A DNA stretch of 5,616 nt from Thermoleophilaceae bacterium. Its GTDB lineage: Bacteria; Actinomycetota; Thermoleophilia; Solirubrobacterales; Thermoleophilaceae. The notes under the pieces were generated by a model, which was not told where the DNA came from, did no database searches, and worked only from the letters and a program-made list of their open reading frames with translations. The DNA lies in the NCBI GenBank assembly GCA_013695885.1, contig JACCZP010000248.1, positions 1 through 5,616 on the forward strand, written 5' to 3'. Position numbers and translations under genes: made by a program. Positions 1 through 5,616 of this stretch are shown here, piece after piece. Within the stretch, counting starts at the first letter, position 1, and each line of letters starts with the position of its first letter.

Positions 1-559
<559 letters not shown>

Positions 560-566
560 GCGATCC

Positions 567-572
567 ACGCTA
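567..572 (-). promoter_or_regulatory. Possible -10 element of acnA, placed for a leaderless transcript
   Basis: On the minus strand the hexamer TAGCGT fits the actinobacterial TAnnnT -10 pattern. It ends 7 bases before the proposed GTG start, so transcription would begin at or next to the start codon. This fits the missing Shine-Dalgarno. No convincing -35 box is seen. Short degenerate motifs occur by chance, so this is tentative. Confidence 0.3.
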
Positions 573-681
573 GCGACGGCGATGATGAAGTGAGCCGGTG
601 AACGGAGGAGACGCCCACGGAGATCGCGAAGGAGCGGGAGCGGCGGCGGGAACCCAGGCGCAGACGACCGAGCTAAAGGGA

Positions 682-716
682 TGCAGTCCGAGCCCCTATG
701 ACGGGCTTGAACTGCA
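682..716 (-). terminator. 14-bp hairpin, probable terminator of the trxB-thioesterase unit
   Basis: Inverted repeat with arms 682-695 and 703-716 around a 7-base loop. Read on the minus strand, 13 of 14 positions pair (one G-U, one A-C mismatch). The 3' side continues TCCCTTTAGC, a short and weak T-rich stretch. It lies 63 bases past the thioesterase stop and 122 bases before the aconitase start, where a terminator would be expected. An RNA-processing or protein-binding palindrome is the alternative. Confidence 0.45.
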
Positions 717-737
717 CTTCTTGATGGAACGGAACCA

Positions 738-761
738 CGGAGGGCGTGACGCCGCTCTCCG
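738..761 (-). terminator. Second hairpin just after the thioesterase stop
   Basis: Arms 738-746 and 753-761 around a 6-base loop. On the plus strand all nine positions pair with one G-U; on the minus strand the same position is an A-C mismatch. It begins 18 bases past the thioesterase stop and is followed on the minus strand by TGGTTCCGTTCC rather than a clean T run. With the 682-716 hairpin it may form a tandem terminator. In sequence this GC-rich, a chance stem of this size is possible. Confidence 0.3.
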
Positions 762-779
762 CCGGGCCCCGTGGCCGCC

Positions 780-1184
780 TCAGGCGCGAACGAATCTCGC
801 CCGCGCCGTCGCGACCCACCGCTCCCCGGCGCCGCGCAGCCGCGCCTCCGCGGTGACCTCGAGCGCGCCGCCGTCGGCCTCGCCTACGGACGCCGATACG
901 TGCACGAACGTCCCGAGCGGCACCGCAGACTCGATCCGCAGATCGAGCGACTCGAGGTCGGCGCTCACGCCCTCGGCCTCGAGCGCGAGGGACATCGTCT
1001 CCTCGAGCGCCGTCGCCAGCATCCCGGGGTGGGCCAGGCCCGGCCGCCCCTGGTGATCCTGCTTGACGAAGAACCGCCCGGCCACCCCTCCGCCGTCGGC
1101 GGGCTCGACCTCCATCTGGAGGCCGAACAGGTTGGTTTGCCCGCAGCCGAAGCAGAGCTGGTGGTGGACGAGCCCCACGGGCAA
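780..1184 (-). CDS. Hotdog-fold thioesterase (PaaI / 4HBT superfamily)
   Basis: Probable cytoplasmic acyl-CoA thioesterase of 134 residues, the normal length for a single hotdog domain. Seen: the N-terminal CFGCG motif (11-15) typical of the stand-alone PaaI-like group, then NLFGL (18-22), an [12 protein letters not shown] block (44-55) aligning with the family's hqG-pGi-HGG loop, and ALEETMS (59-65) for the usual LDEa helix. The catalytic-region acid is therefore Glu61 where the family commonly has Asp, followed by Glu62, and the HGG loop reads His52-Pro53-Gly54. The beta-strand-rich C-terminal half ends in a TGA stop. The start is taken as TTG at 1184; a GTG two codons later (1178) is equally possible and neither has a strong Shine-Dalgarno. 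It lies 34 bases downstream of trxB on the same strand, so probably in one transcript. The substrate cannot be read from the sequence. Confidence 0.82.
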   Translation of the reverse strand: MPVGLVHHQLCFGCGQTNLFGLQMEVEPADGGGVAGRFFVKQDHQGRPGLAHPGMLATALEETMSLALEAEGVSADLESLDLRIESAVPLGTFVHVSASVGEADGGALEVTAEARLRGAGERWVATARARFVRA

Positions 1185-1218
1185 GGCCGAACCGGCCCCG
1201 GACCCGCCGGCGAGCCGC

Positions 1219-2226
1219 TTACGCCGTTACGGTGGCCGGCGTCTCGCCCGTCTCGCGCTCGGAGAGCCAGTGGGCCTCGGGCGACATCGAGTCGCGCAGG
1301 TACCACTCGGCGTCGAGCGCGGCCTGGCACCCCGACCCGGCGGCCGTGACGGCCTGGCGGTAGGTGTGGTCCACCAGGTCTCCGGCGGCGAACACCCCCG
1401 GCACGCCGGTGCGGGTGGACTTGCCCTCGGTGACCACGTAGAGCTCGTCGTCGAGCTCGAGCTGGCCCTCGACCAGCGCCGAGTTCGGCTCGTGGCCGAC
1501 AGCGATGAACACGCCGTCCAGGTCGAGTCGGCGCTCCTCGCCGGTGTCGGAGTGGCGGAGCACGGCATGGGTGAGCGCCGGCCCTGCGCCGGGCTCGAAG
1601 GAGGAGACGACGTACGGGGTGAGCAGCTCGAGGTTCTCGATGGCGCGGGCGCGGTCGAGCATGATCTGGGAAGCGCGGAACTCGTCGCGGCGGTTCACGA
1701 CCGTGACCTTCGAGGCGAACTTCGAGAGGAAGATCGCCTCCTCCATCGCCGAGTCCCCGCCACCCACGATCGCGGTCTGGCGCTCGCGGAAGAAGGCGGC
1801 GTCGCAGGTGGCGCAGTAGGAGACCCCGCGCGAGGCCAGCTCCTCCTCACCGGGCACGCCCAGCTTGCGGTGCTCGGCGCCCATGGCCAGCACGACGGCG
1901 CGAGCGCGGAGCTCCTGCTCGCCGATCCACACGCGGTGCTCACCGCCGTCGCGCGAGAGCTCGATCCGGGTGGCCTCGTCGGTGATGAAGCGGGTGCCGA
2001 AGCGCTCGGCCTGGTCGCGGAGCTGCTGCATCATCTCCGGCCCGCTGATGCCCTCGGGATAGCCGGGATAGTTCTCGACGTCGGTGGTCTGCTGGAGCAG
2101 GCCGCCCCACAGGAAGCCCTCGATCACCAGAGGGCTCAGGTCGGCGCGCGAGGCGTACAGGGCCGCGGTGTAGCCCGCCGGGCCGCTTCCCACGATGATC
2201 ACGTTCTCGGTCTGGACTTCGCTCAC
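1219..2226 (-). CDS. trxB: Thioredoxin-disulfide reductase (NADPH, FAD), complete
   Basis: Passes electrons from NADPH through FAD and a redox disulfide to thioredoxin in the cytoplasm. The 335-residue protein has the low-Mr TrxB layout: FAD-binding GSGPAG (13-18), active-site CATC (Cys138, Cys141), NADPH-binding GGGDSA (155-160), NRRDEFR (178-184) whose arginines fit 2'-phosphate recognition, and the C-terminal FAD motif AAGDLVDHTYRQAVTAAG (280-297). It closely follows E. coli TrxB, with a tail of about 25 residues after the last conserved helix. The start is set at GTG 2226-2224 because GGAGG lies 4 bases upstream and the protein then begins just before the first FAD strand. A longer frame from GTG 2244 would place that Shine-Dalgarno inside the gene. 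The stop is TAA. No thioredoxin gene adjoins it here; its neighbours are an MBL hydrolase upstream and a thioesterase downstream. Confidence 0.97.
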   Translation of the reverse strand: MSEVQTENVIIVGSGPAGYTAALYASRADLSPLVIEGFLWGGLLQQTTDVENYPGYPEGISGPEMMQQLRDQAERFGTRFITDEATRIELSRDGGEHRVWIGEQELRARAVVLAMGAEHRKLGVPGEEELASRGVSYCATCDAAFFRERQTAIVGGGDSAMEEAIFLSKFASKVTVVNRRDEFRASQIMLDRARAIENLELLTPYVVSSFEPGAGPALTHAVLRHSDTGEERRLDLDGVFIAVGHEPNSALVEGQLELDDELYVVTEGKSTRTGVPGVFAAGDLVDHTYRQAVTAAGSGCQAALDAEWYLRDSMSPEAHWLSERETGETPATVTA

Positions 2227-2230
2227 GTCG

Positions 2231-2235
2231 CCTCC
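2231..2235 (-). promoter_or_regulatory. Ribosome binding site of trxB, decides the start
   Basis: GGAGG on the minus strand, separated from the GTG at 2226 by 4 bases. It is the best Shine-Dalgarno near this gene and supports the shorter trxB start over the in-frame GTG at 2244, whose upstream bases show no such motif. Confidence 0.7.
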
Positions 2236-2256
2236 GAAGGTCACTTTACTTTCTGA

Positions 2257-2262
2257 AGTATA
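2257..2262 (-). promoter_or_regulatory. -10 element of a trxB promoter
   Basis: TATACT on the minus strand, a five-of-six match to the sigma-70-type TATAAT, in a small AT-rich island (about 2242-2263) within otherwise very GC-rich DNA. The predicted transcript start near 2250 leaves a leader of about 24 bases that contains the GGAGG. No recognisable -35 lies at 16-18 bases, and I see no GGAAT-type SigR promoter. It sits in the 53-base gap after the MBL hydrolase stop, so trxB can be transcribed independently. Confidence 0.55.
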
Positions 2263-2279
2263 GGTCGCGGCGTCGACCT

Positions 2280-2930
2280 CTACGCGGCCCGCTCGAGCAC
2301 CCGCACCTCGACCGGTGCCCGCTCCGCGAACGCCCGTGCGTCCTCCTCCGTGCCGATGTCGTCCCCGCCCCAGTGCATCGGCACGGCCACCCGCGGCGCG
2401 ATGCGCCGCGCGGCCTCGGCGGCCTCGCCCGCGGTCATGACGTACACCCCGCTCACCGCCAGCAGGGCGACGTCCACGCCGTGCACGGAGTCCATCTCCG
2501 GGATCACGTCGGTGTCACCGGAGTGGTAGAGCCGTTCCCCGCGCACGTTCAGGTCGAACCCGAGCCAGCCGGCCTCCGGGGGGTGGAAGGTGGCGCCGGC
2601 GAGGTCGACCTTCGAGGTGTTGTAGGCGGCCACCGCCCGGACCTCGACCCCGCGCAGGCCGTCGAGCTCGGTCACCTCGCCGGGCCGCAGGGAGAGCGCG
2701 CGGCCGGTCACGCGCTCGGCCACCGCCGCCGGGCCGACCACCAGCGTCCGCTCGTGGGAGAGCCGCTCGACGTCCTGCGGCGAGAAGTGGTCGTAGTGCC
2801 CGTGGGTGACCAGGATGGCGTCGGCCTTCGGCCCGTCCGCGACCCGGTAGGGGTCGATGTAGACCGTGGAGCGCCCGATGCGGATGCGAAACCCCGAATG
2901 GCCCAGCCACTCCACGGCGTCGATGAGCAT
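2280..2930 (-). CDS. MBL-fold metal-dependent hydrolase (UlaG-like family)
   Basis: 216 residues, the usual size for small metallo-beta-lactamase-fold hydrolases of the UlaG-like group. Seen in order: WLGHSGFRI (8-16) and YIDPY (24-28), which open this group; the metal motif THGHYDH (42-48; His43, His45, Asp47, His48); AAYN (101-104) and FHPPEAGWLGF (115-125); YHSGDTD (135-141) with His136 and Asp139; and PMHWG (184-188) with His186. All expected metal-binding positions are present, so a binuclear metallohydrolase is likely, but the substrate (phosphodiester, lactone or other) is not readable. The start ATG at 2930 fits the family N-terminus; the frame stays open far upstream only because it is antisense to the crotonase gene. 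The stop is TAG. No Shine-Dalgarno precedes the ATG. It diverges from the crotonase gene and lies 53 bases upstream of trxB. Confidence 0.88.
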   Translation of the reverse strand: MLIDAVEWLGHSGFRIRIGRSTVYIDPYRVADGPKADAILVTHGHYDHFSPQDVERLSHERTLVVGPAAVAERVTGRALSLRPGEVTELDGLRGVEVRAVAAYNTSKVDLAGATFHPPEAGWLGFDLNVRGERLYHSGDTDVIPEMDSVHGVDVALLAVSGVYVMTAGEAAEAARRIAPRVAVPMHWGGDDIGTEEDARAFAERAPVEVRVLERAA

Positions 2931-2937
2931 GGACCCG

Positions 2938-2943
2938 AGACTA
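2938..2943 (-). promoter_or_regulatory. Possible -10 element of the MBL hydrolase, leaderless spacing
   Basis: TAGTCT on the minus strand matches TAnnnT and ends 7 bases before the ATG at 2930, which would place the transcript start at the start codon. This agrees with the lack of a Shine-Dalgarno directly before the ATG. No clear -35 box is present. The same hexamer-to-start spacing is seen at acnA. Confidence 0.35.
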
Positions 2944-3002
2944 GGCCCGCCTCCCTCGGCGGGGACACGCGGAGCCGTGGCCGTGCAAGGATGCCGCCCG
3001 CG

Positions 3003-3797
3003 ATGGCCTACGAGACGATCCGATGGGAGTCCTCCGACGGCGTCGGGCGGCTCACGCTCGCCCGTCCGGAGTCGCTGAACGCCTGGACCGAGCAGCTCGG
3101 CCGCGACCTGAACGCGGTTCTCGCCGGCGAGGCGGCCGACCCCTCGGTGCGGGCGGTGCTGATCACCGGAGCCGGGCGTGGCTTCTCCTCGGGCGCCGAC
3201 CTGCGGGCCGCCTTCGAGCCCTCGCCCGACGACGGGCTCCCAAATCTGCGCAAGGCGCTGAAGGACGTCTACAACCCGGTCATCGTGGCCATACGGGAGC
3301 TGCCGAAGCCCGTGGTGGCCGCGGTCAACGGCCCTGCGGCGGGGATCGGATGCTCGCTGGCGCTGGCCTGCGACCTCGTCCTCGTCGCCGAGTCGGCCTT
3401 CCTGCGGCTGGCCTTCATCGGCATCGGCCTGATACCCGACGGGGGGTCGACGGTCCTCGTCCCCGCGCGCGCGGGGAAGGCGAGGGCGGCGGAGATGACC
3501 ATGCTCGGCGAGCGCGTGGGCGCCGCGCAGGCCCTCGAGTGGGGGCTCGTGAACGCTGTGCACCCGGACGAGGCGCTGGCGCTTGAGTCCGAGGCGCTCG
3601 CCGCGCGCCTGGCCGCGGGCCCGACGCGCGCCCACGCGGCCTCGAAGCGCCTGCTGAACGCCGCCCTCTACCCCCACCTGCGCGAGCAGCTCGACCTCGA
3701 GGCCGAGCTCCAGCACGAGCTGGCCCGCACCGCCGACTTCGTCGAGGGCGTGACCGCCTTCGGAGAGAAGCGAGCGCCGGCGTTCCGCGGCGCCTGA
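3003..3797 (+). CDS. Enoyl-CoA hydratase/isomerase (crotonase) family protein, PaaG-like
   Basis: 264 residues, a standard single-domain crotonase, expected to act on an acyl-CoA in the cytoplasm. Seen: ARPESLNAW (20-28), the first oxyanion-hole segment TGAGRGFSSGADL (55-67), PKPVVAAVNGPAAGIG (101-116) with the second oxyanion-hole glycine, LACDLVLVAESA (121-132), and GLIPDGGST (142-150), followed by the C-terminal trimerisation helices. The two glutamates of true enoyl-CoA hydratases (rat Glu144 and Glu164) align with Ser118 and Phe138, while Asp146 sits in the IPD motif as in E. coli PaaG. This points to a PaaG-like isomerase rather than a hydratase (inference). The start ATG at 3003 fits the family N-terminus; ATG 2991, four codons earlier, is in frame and possible. 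The only Shine-Dalgarno-like bases, AAGGA at 2987-2991, lie 11 bases before 3003. No other phenylacetate genes adjoin it, so the pathway is unknown. Confidence 0.93.
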   Translation: MAYETIRWESSDGVGRLTLARPESLNAWTEQLGRDLNAVLAGEAADPSVRAVLITGAGRGFSSGADLRAAFEPSPDDGLPNLRKALKDVYNPVIVAIRELPKPVVAAVNGPAAGIGCSLALACDLVLVAESAFLRLAFIGIGLIPDGGSTVLVPARAGKARAAEMTMLGERVGAAQALEWGLVNAVHPDEALALESEALAARLAAGPTRAHAASKRLLNAALYPHLREQLDLEAELQHELARTADFVEGVTAFGEKRAPAFRGA

Positions 3798-3814
3798 GCT
3801 CGTCCCATTCCCTC

Positions 3815-3835
3815 CGGTTGGGGCCGCCCCAACCG
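3815..3835 (+). terminator. Perfect 9-bp GC-rich hairpin after the crotonase gene
   Basis: Arms 3815-3823 (CGGTTGGGG) and 3827-3835 (CCCCAACCG) pair perfectly around a 3-base loop, 17 bases past the crotonase stop and 71 bases before ctaC. There is no T run on the 3' side, so it is a U-less stem of the kind often seen in high-GC actinobacteria. It most likely separates the crotonase transcript from the oxidase operon. Confidence 0.55.
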
Positions 3836-3894
3836 CCGGCGATGGGCATCCGCGCCGACTCTCCGAGCGCCGGGCACGGCGTGAGGGAGACGGC

Positions 3895-3899
3895 AGGAG
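3895..3899 (+). promoter_or_regulatory. Ribosome binding site of ctaC
   Basis: AGGAG with a 7-base spacer to the ATG at 3907, a near-ideal Shine-Dalgarno that fixes the ctaC start. I found no convincing -10 or -35 box between the 3815-3835 hairpin and this site. Confidence 0.75.
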
Positions 3900-3906
3900 C
3901 GGCAGT

Positions 3907-4728
3907 ATGCTTCGCCGGGTCGTGACGGTGCCCGCCCTCATCGACGTGCTCGCCGGCGTGCTCGCGCCCGAGTACGGCGGCTCCCCCAACGCCGACTACA
4001 TCTGGGTCCTCTACTGGATCGGATTCGGGCTCGGGATAGCCATGTTCCTGCTCGTGGAGGGCGTGCTCATCGTCTCCCTCATGCGCGACCGCTTCCGCCG
4101 CGGGCGTCCGGACGCCGTCCAGGTTCGCGGCAACACCCCGCTCGAGGTCGGCTGGACGCTCGGCGCCACCGCCATCGTCGCCGTGCTCGCGGTCGTCACC
4201 TTCGTGGGCCTGCCCGCGATCGTCACGCCGCCGGCGTCCGACCCGGGCGGCCTTCGCGTGGCCGACGGCCGCCTCTACGCGAGCACCGACCAGGCGCCCG
4301 TCGAGGGCGGCGAGCGACCGCTCGAGATCGGCGTCAACGGCCAGCAGTACCTCTGGCGCTACGACTACCCCGGGCTGCGCGGGCGGCTCTTCGCCTACCA
4401 CGAGATGGTGGTCCCCACCGACACGACGGTGGTCCTCTCCATCACCTCCCAGGACGTCGCGCACTCGTGGTGGATCCCGCAGCTCGGGGGCAAGATGGAC
4501 GCCCTGCCCGGCCACGTGAACCAGACGTGGTTCAAGGCCACCGAGCCCGGCGTGTTCCGCGGCCAGTGCGCCGAGCTCTGCGGTGAGAACCACGCGTCCA
4601 TGACCGGCTCGGTCCGCGCCGTGCCGCCCGAGGAGTTCCGGCGCTGGGTCACTCAGCAGACCGCCGGGATCCGCGCCTCCCAGGAGGCGCTGATCGAGAC
4701 GCGGCGCTCACGGAACACCAACCAGTGA
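3907..4728 (+). CDS. ctaC: Cytochrome c oxidase subunit II, complete
   Basis: Membrane-anchored subunit that takes electrons from cytochrome c at its extracytoplasmic CuA centre and passes them to subunit I. The 273-residue protein has a short N-terminal stretch, two membrane helices (about 31-58 and 84-107) and then a cupredoxin domain. All CuA ligands are visible: His186 in VAHSWW, and Cys221, Glu223, Cys225, His229 and Met232 in [12 protein letters not shown]. The aromatic electron-entry segment is YLWRYDYPG (148-156). It is close to the typical length and has no fused cytochrome c domain, since no CxxCH follows the cupredoxin. The N-terminus ([20 protein letters not shown]) is only weakly hydrophobic and has no lipobox cysteine, so a cleaved lipoprotein signal is unlikely. 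The start is supported by AGGAG 7 bases upstream. ctaD follows after 16 bases, so the two are one operon. Confidence 0.97.
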   Translation: MLRRVVTVPALIDVLAGVLAPEYGGSPNADYIWVLYWIGFGLGIAMFLLVEGVLIVSLMRDRFRRGRPDAVQVRGNTPLEVGWTLGATAIVAVLAVVTFVGLPAIVTPPASDPGGLRVADGRLYASTDQAPVEGGERPLEIGVNGQQYLWRYDYPGLRGRLFAYHEMVVPTDTTVVLSITSQDVAHSWWIPQLGGKMDALPGHVNQTWFKATEPGVFRGQCAELCGENHASMTGSVRAVPPEEFRRWVTQQTAGIRASQEALIETRRSRNTNQ

Positions 4729-4729
4729 C

Positions 4730-4735
4730 GGGGGA
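4730..4735 (+). promoter_or_regulatory. Ribosome binding site of ctaD
   Basis: GGGGGA, starting 2 bases past the ctaC stop and ending 9 bases before the TTG at 4745. It is the only purine-rich candidate in the 16-base gap and supports TTG as the ctaD start, because no in-frame ATG or GTG lies nearby. Confidence 0.5.
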
Positions 4736-4744
4736 CTAGAGACC

Positions 4745-5616
4745 TTGGCCGCGACCACCGAGCCCGCCGCCCGCGAGCGCTCCGCGCCGCCTGCCGTCCC
4801 CGAGGTCATCCTCCACGGGCCCGAGCGCGAGGAGACCGGCTGGCTGTCCTGGCTCACCACCACCGACCACAAGAAGATCGGGCTCCTGTACCTGATCTCG
4901 ACCTTCGTCTTCTTCATCATCGCCGGGGTCGAGGCGCTGCTCATGCGCGCCCAGCTCGCGCTGGCCGACAACACCTTCCTCGACGCCCAGACCTACAACG
5001 GCCTGGTGTCGCTGCACGGCACGACGATGATCTTCCTGTTCGTCGTGCCGGTCCTCGCCGGGTTCGGCAACTACTTCGTCCCGCTCATGATCGGCGCGCG
5101 GGACATGGCCTTCCCGAAGCTGAACGCGCTGTCGTTCTGGCTCCTGCTGTTCGGAGGCATCGCCTTCTACGGATCGGTCTTCTGGGAGCCGCCCGCCGCG
5201 GGCTGGACCTCCTACGCGCCGCTGTCCGACGACGCCTACTCCCCGGACGGCGGCATCGACGCATGGATCTTCCTGATCCACCTCACCGGCATCTCGTCGC
5301 TGCTCGGCGCGATCAACTTCGTCGCGACGATCCACAACATGCGCGCGCGGGGCATGGGCTGGGGCCGGATGCCCCTGTTCGTGTGGTCCATCCTCATCTA
5401 CTCCTACCTGCTGATCGTCGCGCTGCCGAGCATCGCGGCGGCGGCCACCATGCTCCTGACCGACCGTCACTTCGGCACCGCGTTCTTCGACGTGCAGGGC
5501 GGCGGCGACCCGCTGCTGTGGCAGCACCTCTTCTGGTTCTTCGGCCACCCCGAGGTCTACATCATGGTCCTGCCGGCCTTCGGGATCATCTCGGAGGTCC
5601 TGCCGGTGTTCGCCCG
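4745..5616 (+). CDS. ctaD: Cytochrome c oxidase subunit I, N-terminal 290 residues, cut by the window edge
   Basis: Catalytic subunit of the aa3-type heme-copper oxidase, which reduces O2 to water and pumps protons. Seen: a charged N-terminus, [11 protein letters not shown] (36-46), then hydrophobic helices at about 47-69, 85-116, 129-147, 172-196, 209-238 and 257 onward. Key residues present are His91 in LHGTTM (heme a ligand), Asn109 and Asp120 in the GNYFVP and IGARDMAFP blocks (D-channel entry, matching Asp132 of the Rhodobacter enzyme), Asn127, and the GHPEVY motif (267-272) with CuB ligand His268, proton-shuttle Glu270 and the cross-linking Tyr272. Helix VI Glu270 together with Tyr272 places it in the A1-type oxidases. 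The heme a3 ligand, the other CuB histidines and the K-channel lie beyond the right edge; full CtaD proteins run to about 550 residues or more. The start is TTG 4745, the only start codon before the conserved region. Confidence 0.97.
   Translation, partial: MAATTEPAARERSAPPAVPEVILHGPEREETGWLSWLTTTDHKKIGLLYLISTFVFFIIAGVEALLMRAQLALADNTFLDAQTYNGLVSLHGTTMIFLFVVPVLAGFGNYFVPLMIGARDMAFPKLNALSFWLLLFGGIAFYGSVFWEPPAAGWTSYAPLSDDAYSPDGGIDAWIFLIHLTGISSLLGAINFVATIHNMRARGMGWGRMPLFVWSILIYSYLLIVALPSIAAAATMLLTDRHFGTAFFDVQGGGDPLLWQHLFWFFGHPEVYIMVLPAFGIISEVLPVFA

Noticed and set aside
602..676. Short plus-strand Arg-rich frame ending in TAA just before the 682-716 hairpin, preceded by GGAGGAG
   Set aside because: It has at most 24 codons between stops and no ATG, GTG or TTG start. 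Its arginine richness follows from purine-rich GC sequence.
682..716. tRNA-like or riboswitch-like element, suggested by the GTTCAAG string in the stem on the minus strand
   Set aside because: There is no acceptor stem, anticodon arm or known aptamer pattern around it; a simple hairpin explains it.
598..1056. Plus-strand open frame running through the intergenic region into the thioesterase
   Set aside because: It crosses both hairpins and is mostly antisense to the thioesterase; no recognisable domain.
1063..2256. 397-codon plus-strand open frame opposite trxB
   Set aside because: It is antisense to a complete, motif-bearing thioredoxin reductase, is low in complexity and shows no recognisable domain.
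2248..2259. Small inverted repeat (ACTT, 4-base spacer, AAGT) overlapping the trxB -10
   Set aside because: Four-base arms in an AT-rich patch are expected by chance; too weak to call an operator.
2931..3989. Upstream extension of the MBL hydrolase frame to a 569-codon open frame antisense to the crotonase gene
   Set aside because: The MBL family N-terminus begins at 2930. The extension is Arg/Gly/Pro-rich and lies opposite a clear crotonase, which is normal for stop-poor antisense frames in high-GC DNA.
3415..4593. 392-codon minus-strand open frame opposite the crotonase gene and ctaC
   Set aside because: It spans two well-supported plus-strand genes and an inverted repeat, and its composition is that of a GC-driven shadow frame (Arg, Gly, Pro, Asp and Glu runs).
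4736..5548. 270-codon minus-strand open frame opposite ctaD
   Set aside because: It is antisense to subunit I, whose catalytic residues are in place, and is highly charged and low in complexity.

Overview
This is a high-GC window of about 70% G+C by eye. It uses GTG and TTG start codons freely and its genes are tightly packed. The protein styles (Gram-positive-like aa3 oxidase subunits, AcnA-type aconitase, low-Mr thioredoxin reductase) suggest a chromosomal segment of a high-GC actinobacterium, possibly from the deep-branching Thermoleophilia. That placement is inference; no rRNA or marker gene here tests it. No mobile element, CRISPR array, tRNA or prophage signature is visible.

Left half, minus strand, read from right to left. 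A metallo-beta-lactamase-fold hydrolase (2930-2280) is followed by thioredoxin reductase trxB (2226-1219), a hotdog-fold PaaI-like thioesterase (1184-780), a 220-base gap holding two hairpins, and the first 186 codons of aconitase acnA (559 to beyond the left edge). trxB has its own promoter-like -10 and a clear Shine-Dalgarno, and is probably co-transcribed with the thioesterase 34 bases downstream. The hairpins after the thioesterase probably end that unit, and aconitase then starts separately.

Right half, plus strand. A crotonase-superfamily protein (3003-3797) diverges from the hydrolase across a gap of about 72 bases. A perfect 9-bp inverted repeat follows it. Next come cytochrome c oxidase subunit II (ctaC, 3907-4728) and, 16 bases later, subunit I (ctaD, 4745 to beyond the right edge), which form an operon for the aa3-type terminal oxidase.

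Together the genes describe aerobic central metabolism: TCA cycle entry (aconitase), thiol redox homeostasis (TrxB), acyl-CoA handling (crotonase, thioesterase) and the respiratory terminal oxidase. I see no previously undescribed system. The points worth checking are the crotonase active site, which does not look like a hydratase, two possible leaderless starts, the trxB start correction, and the paired hairpins.
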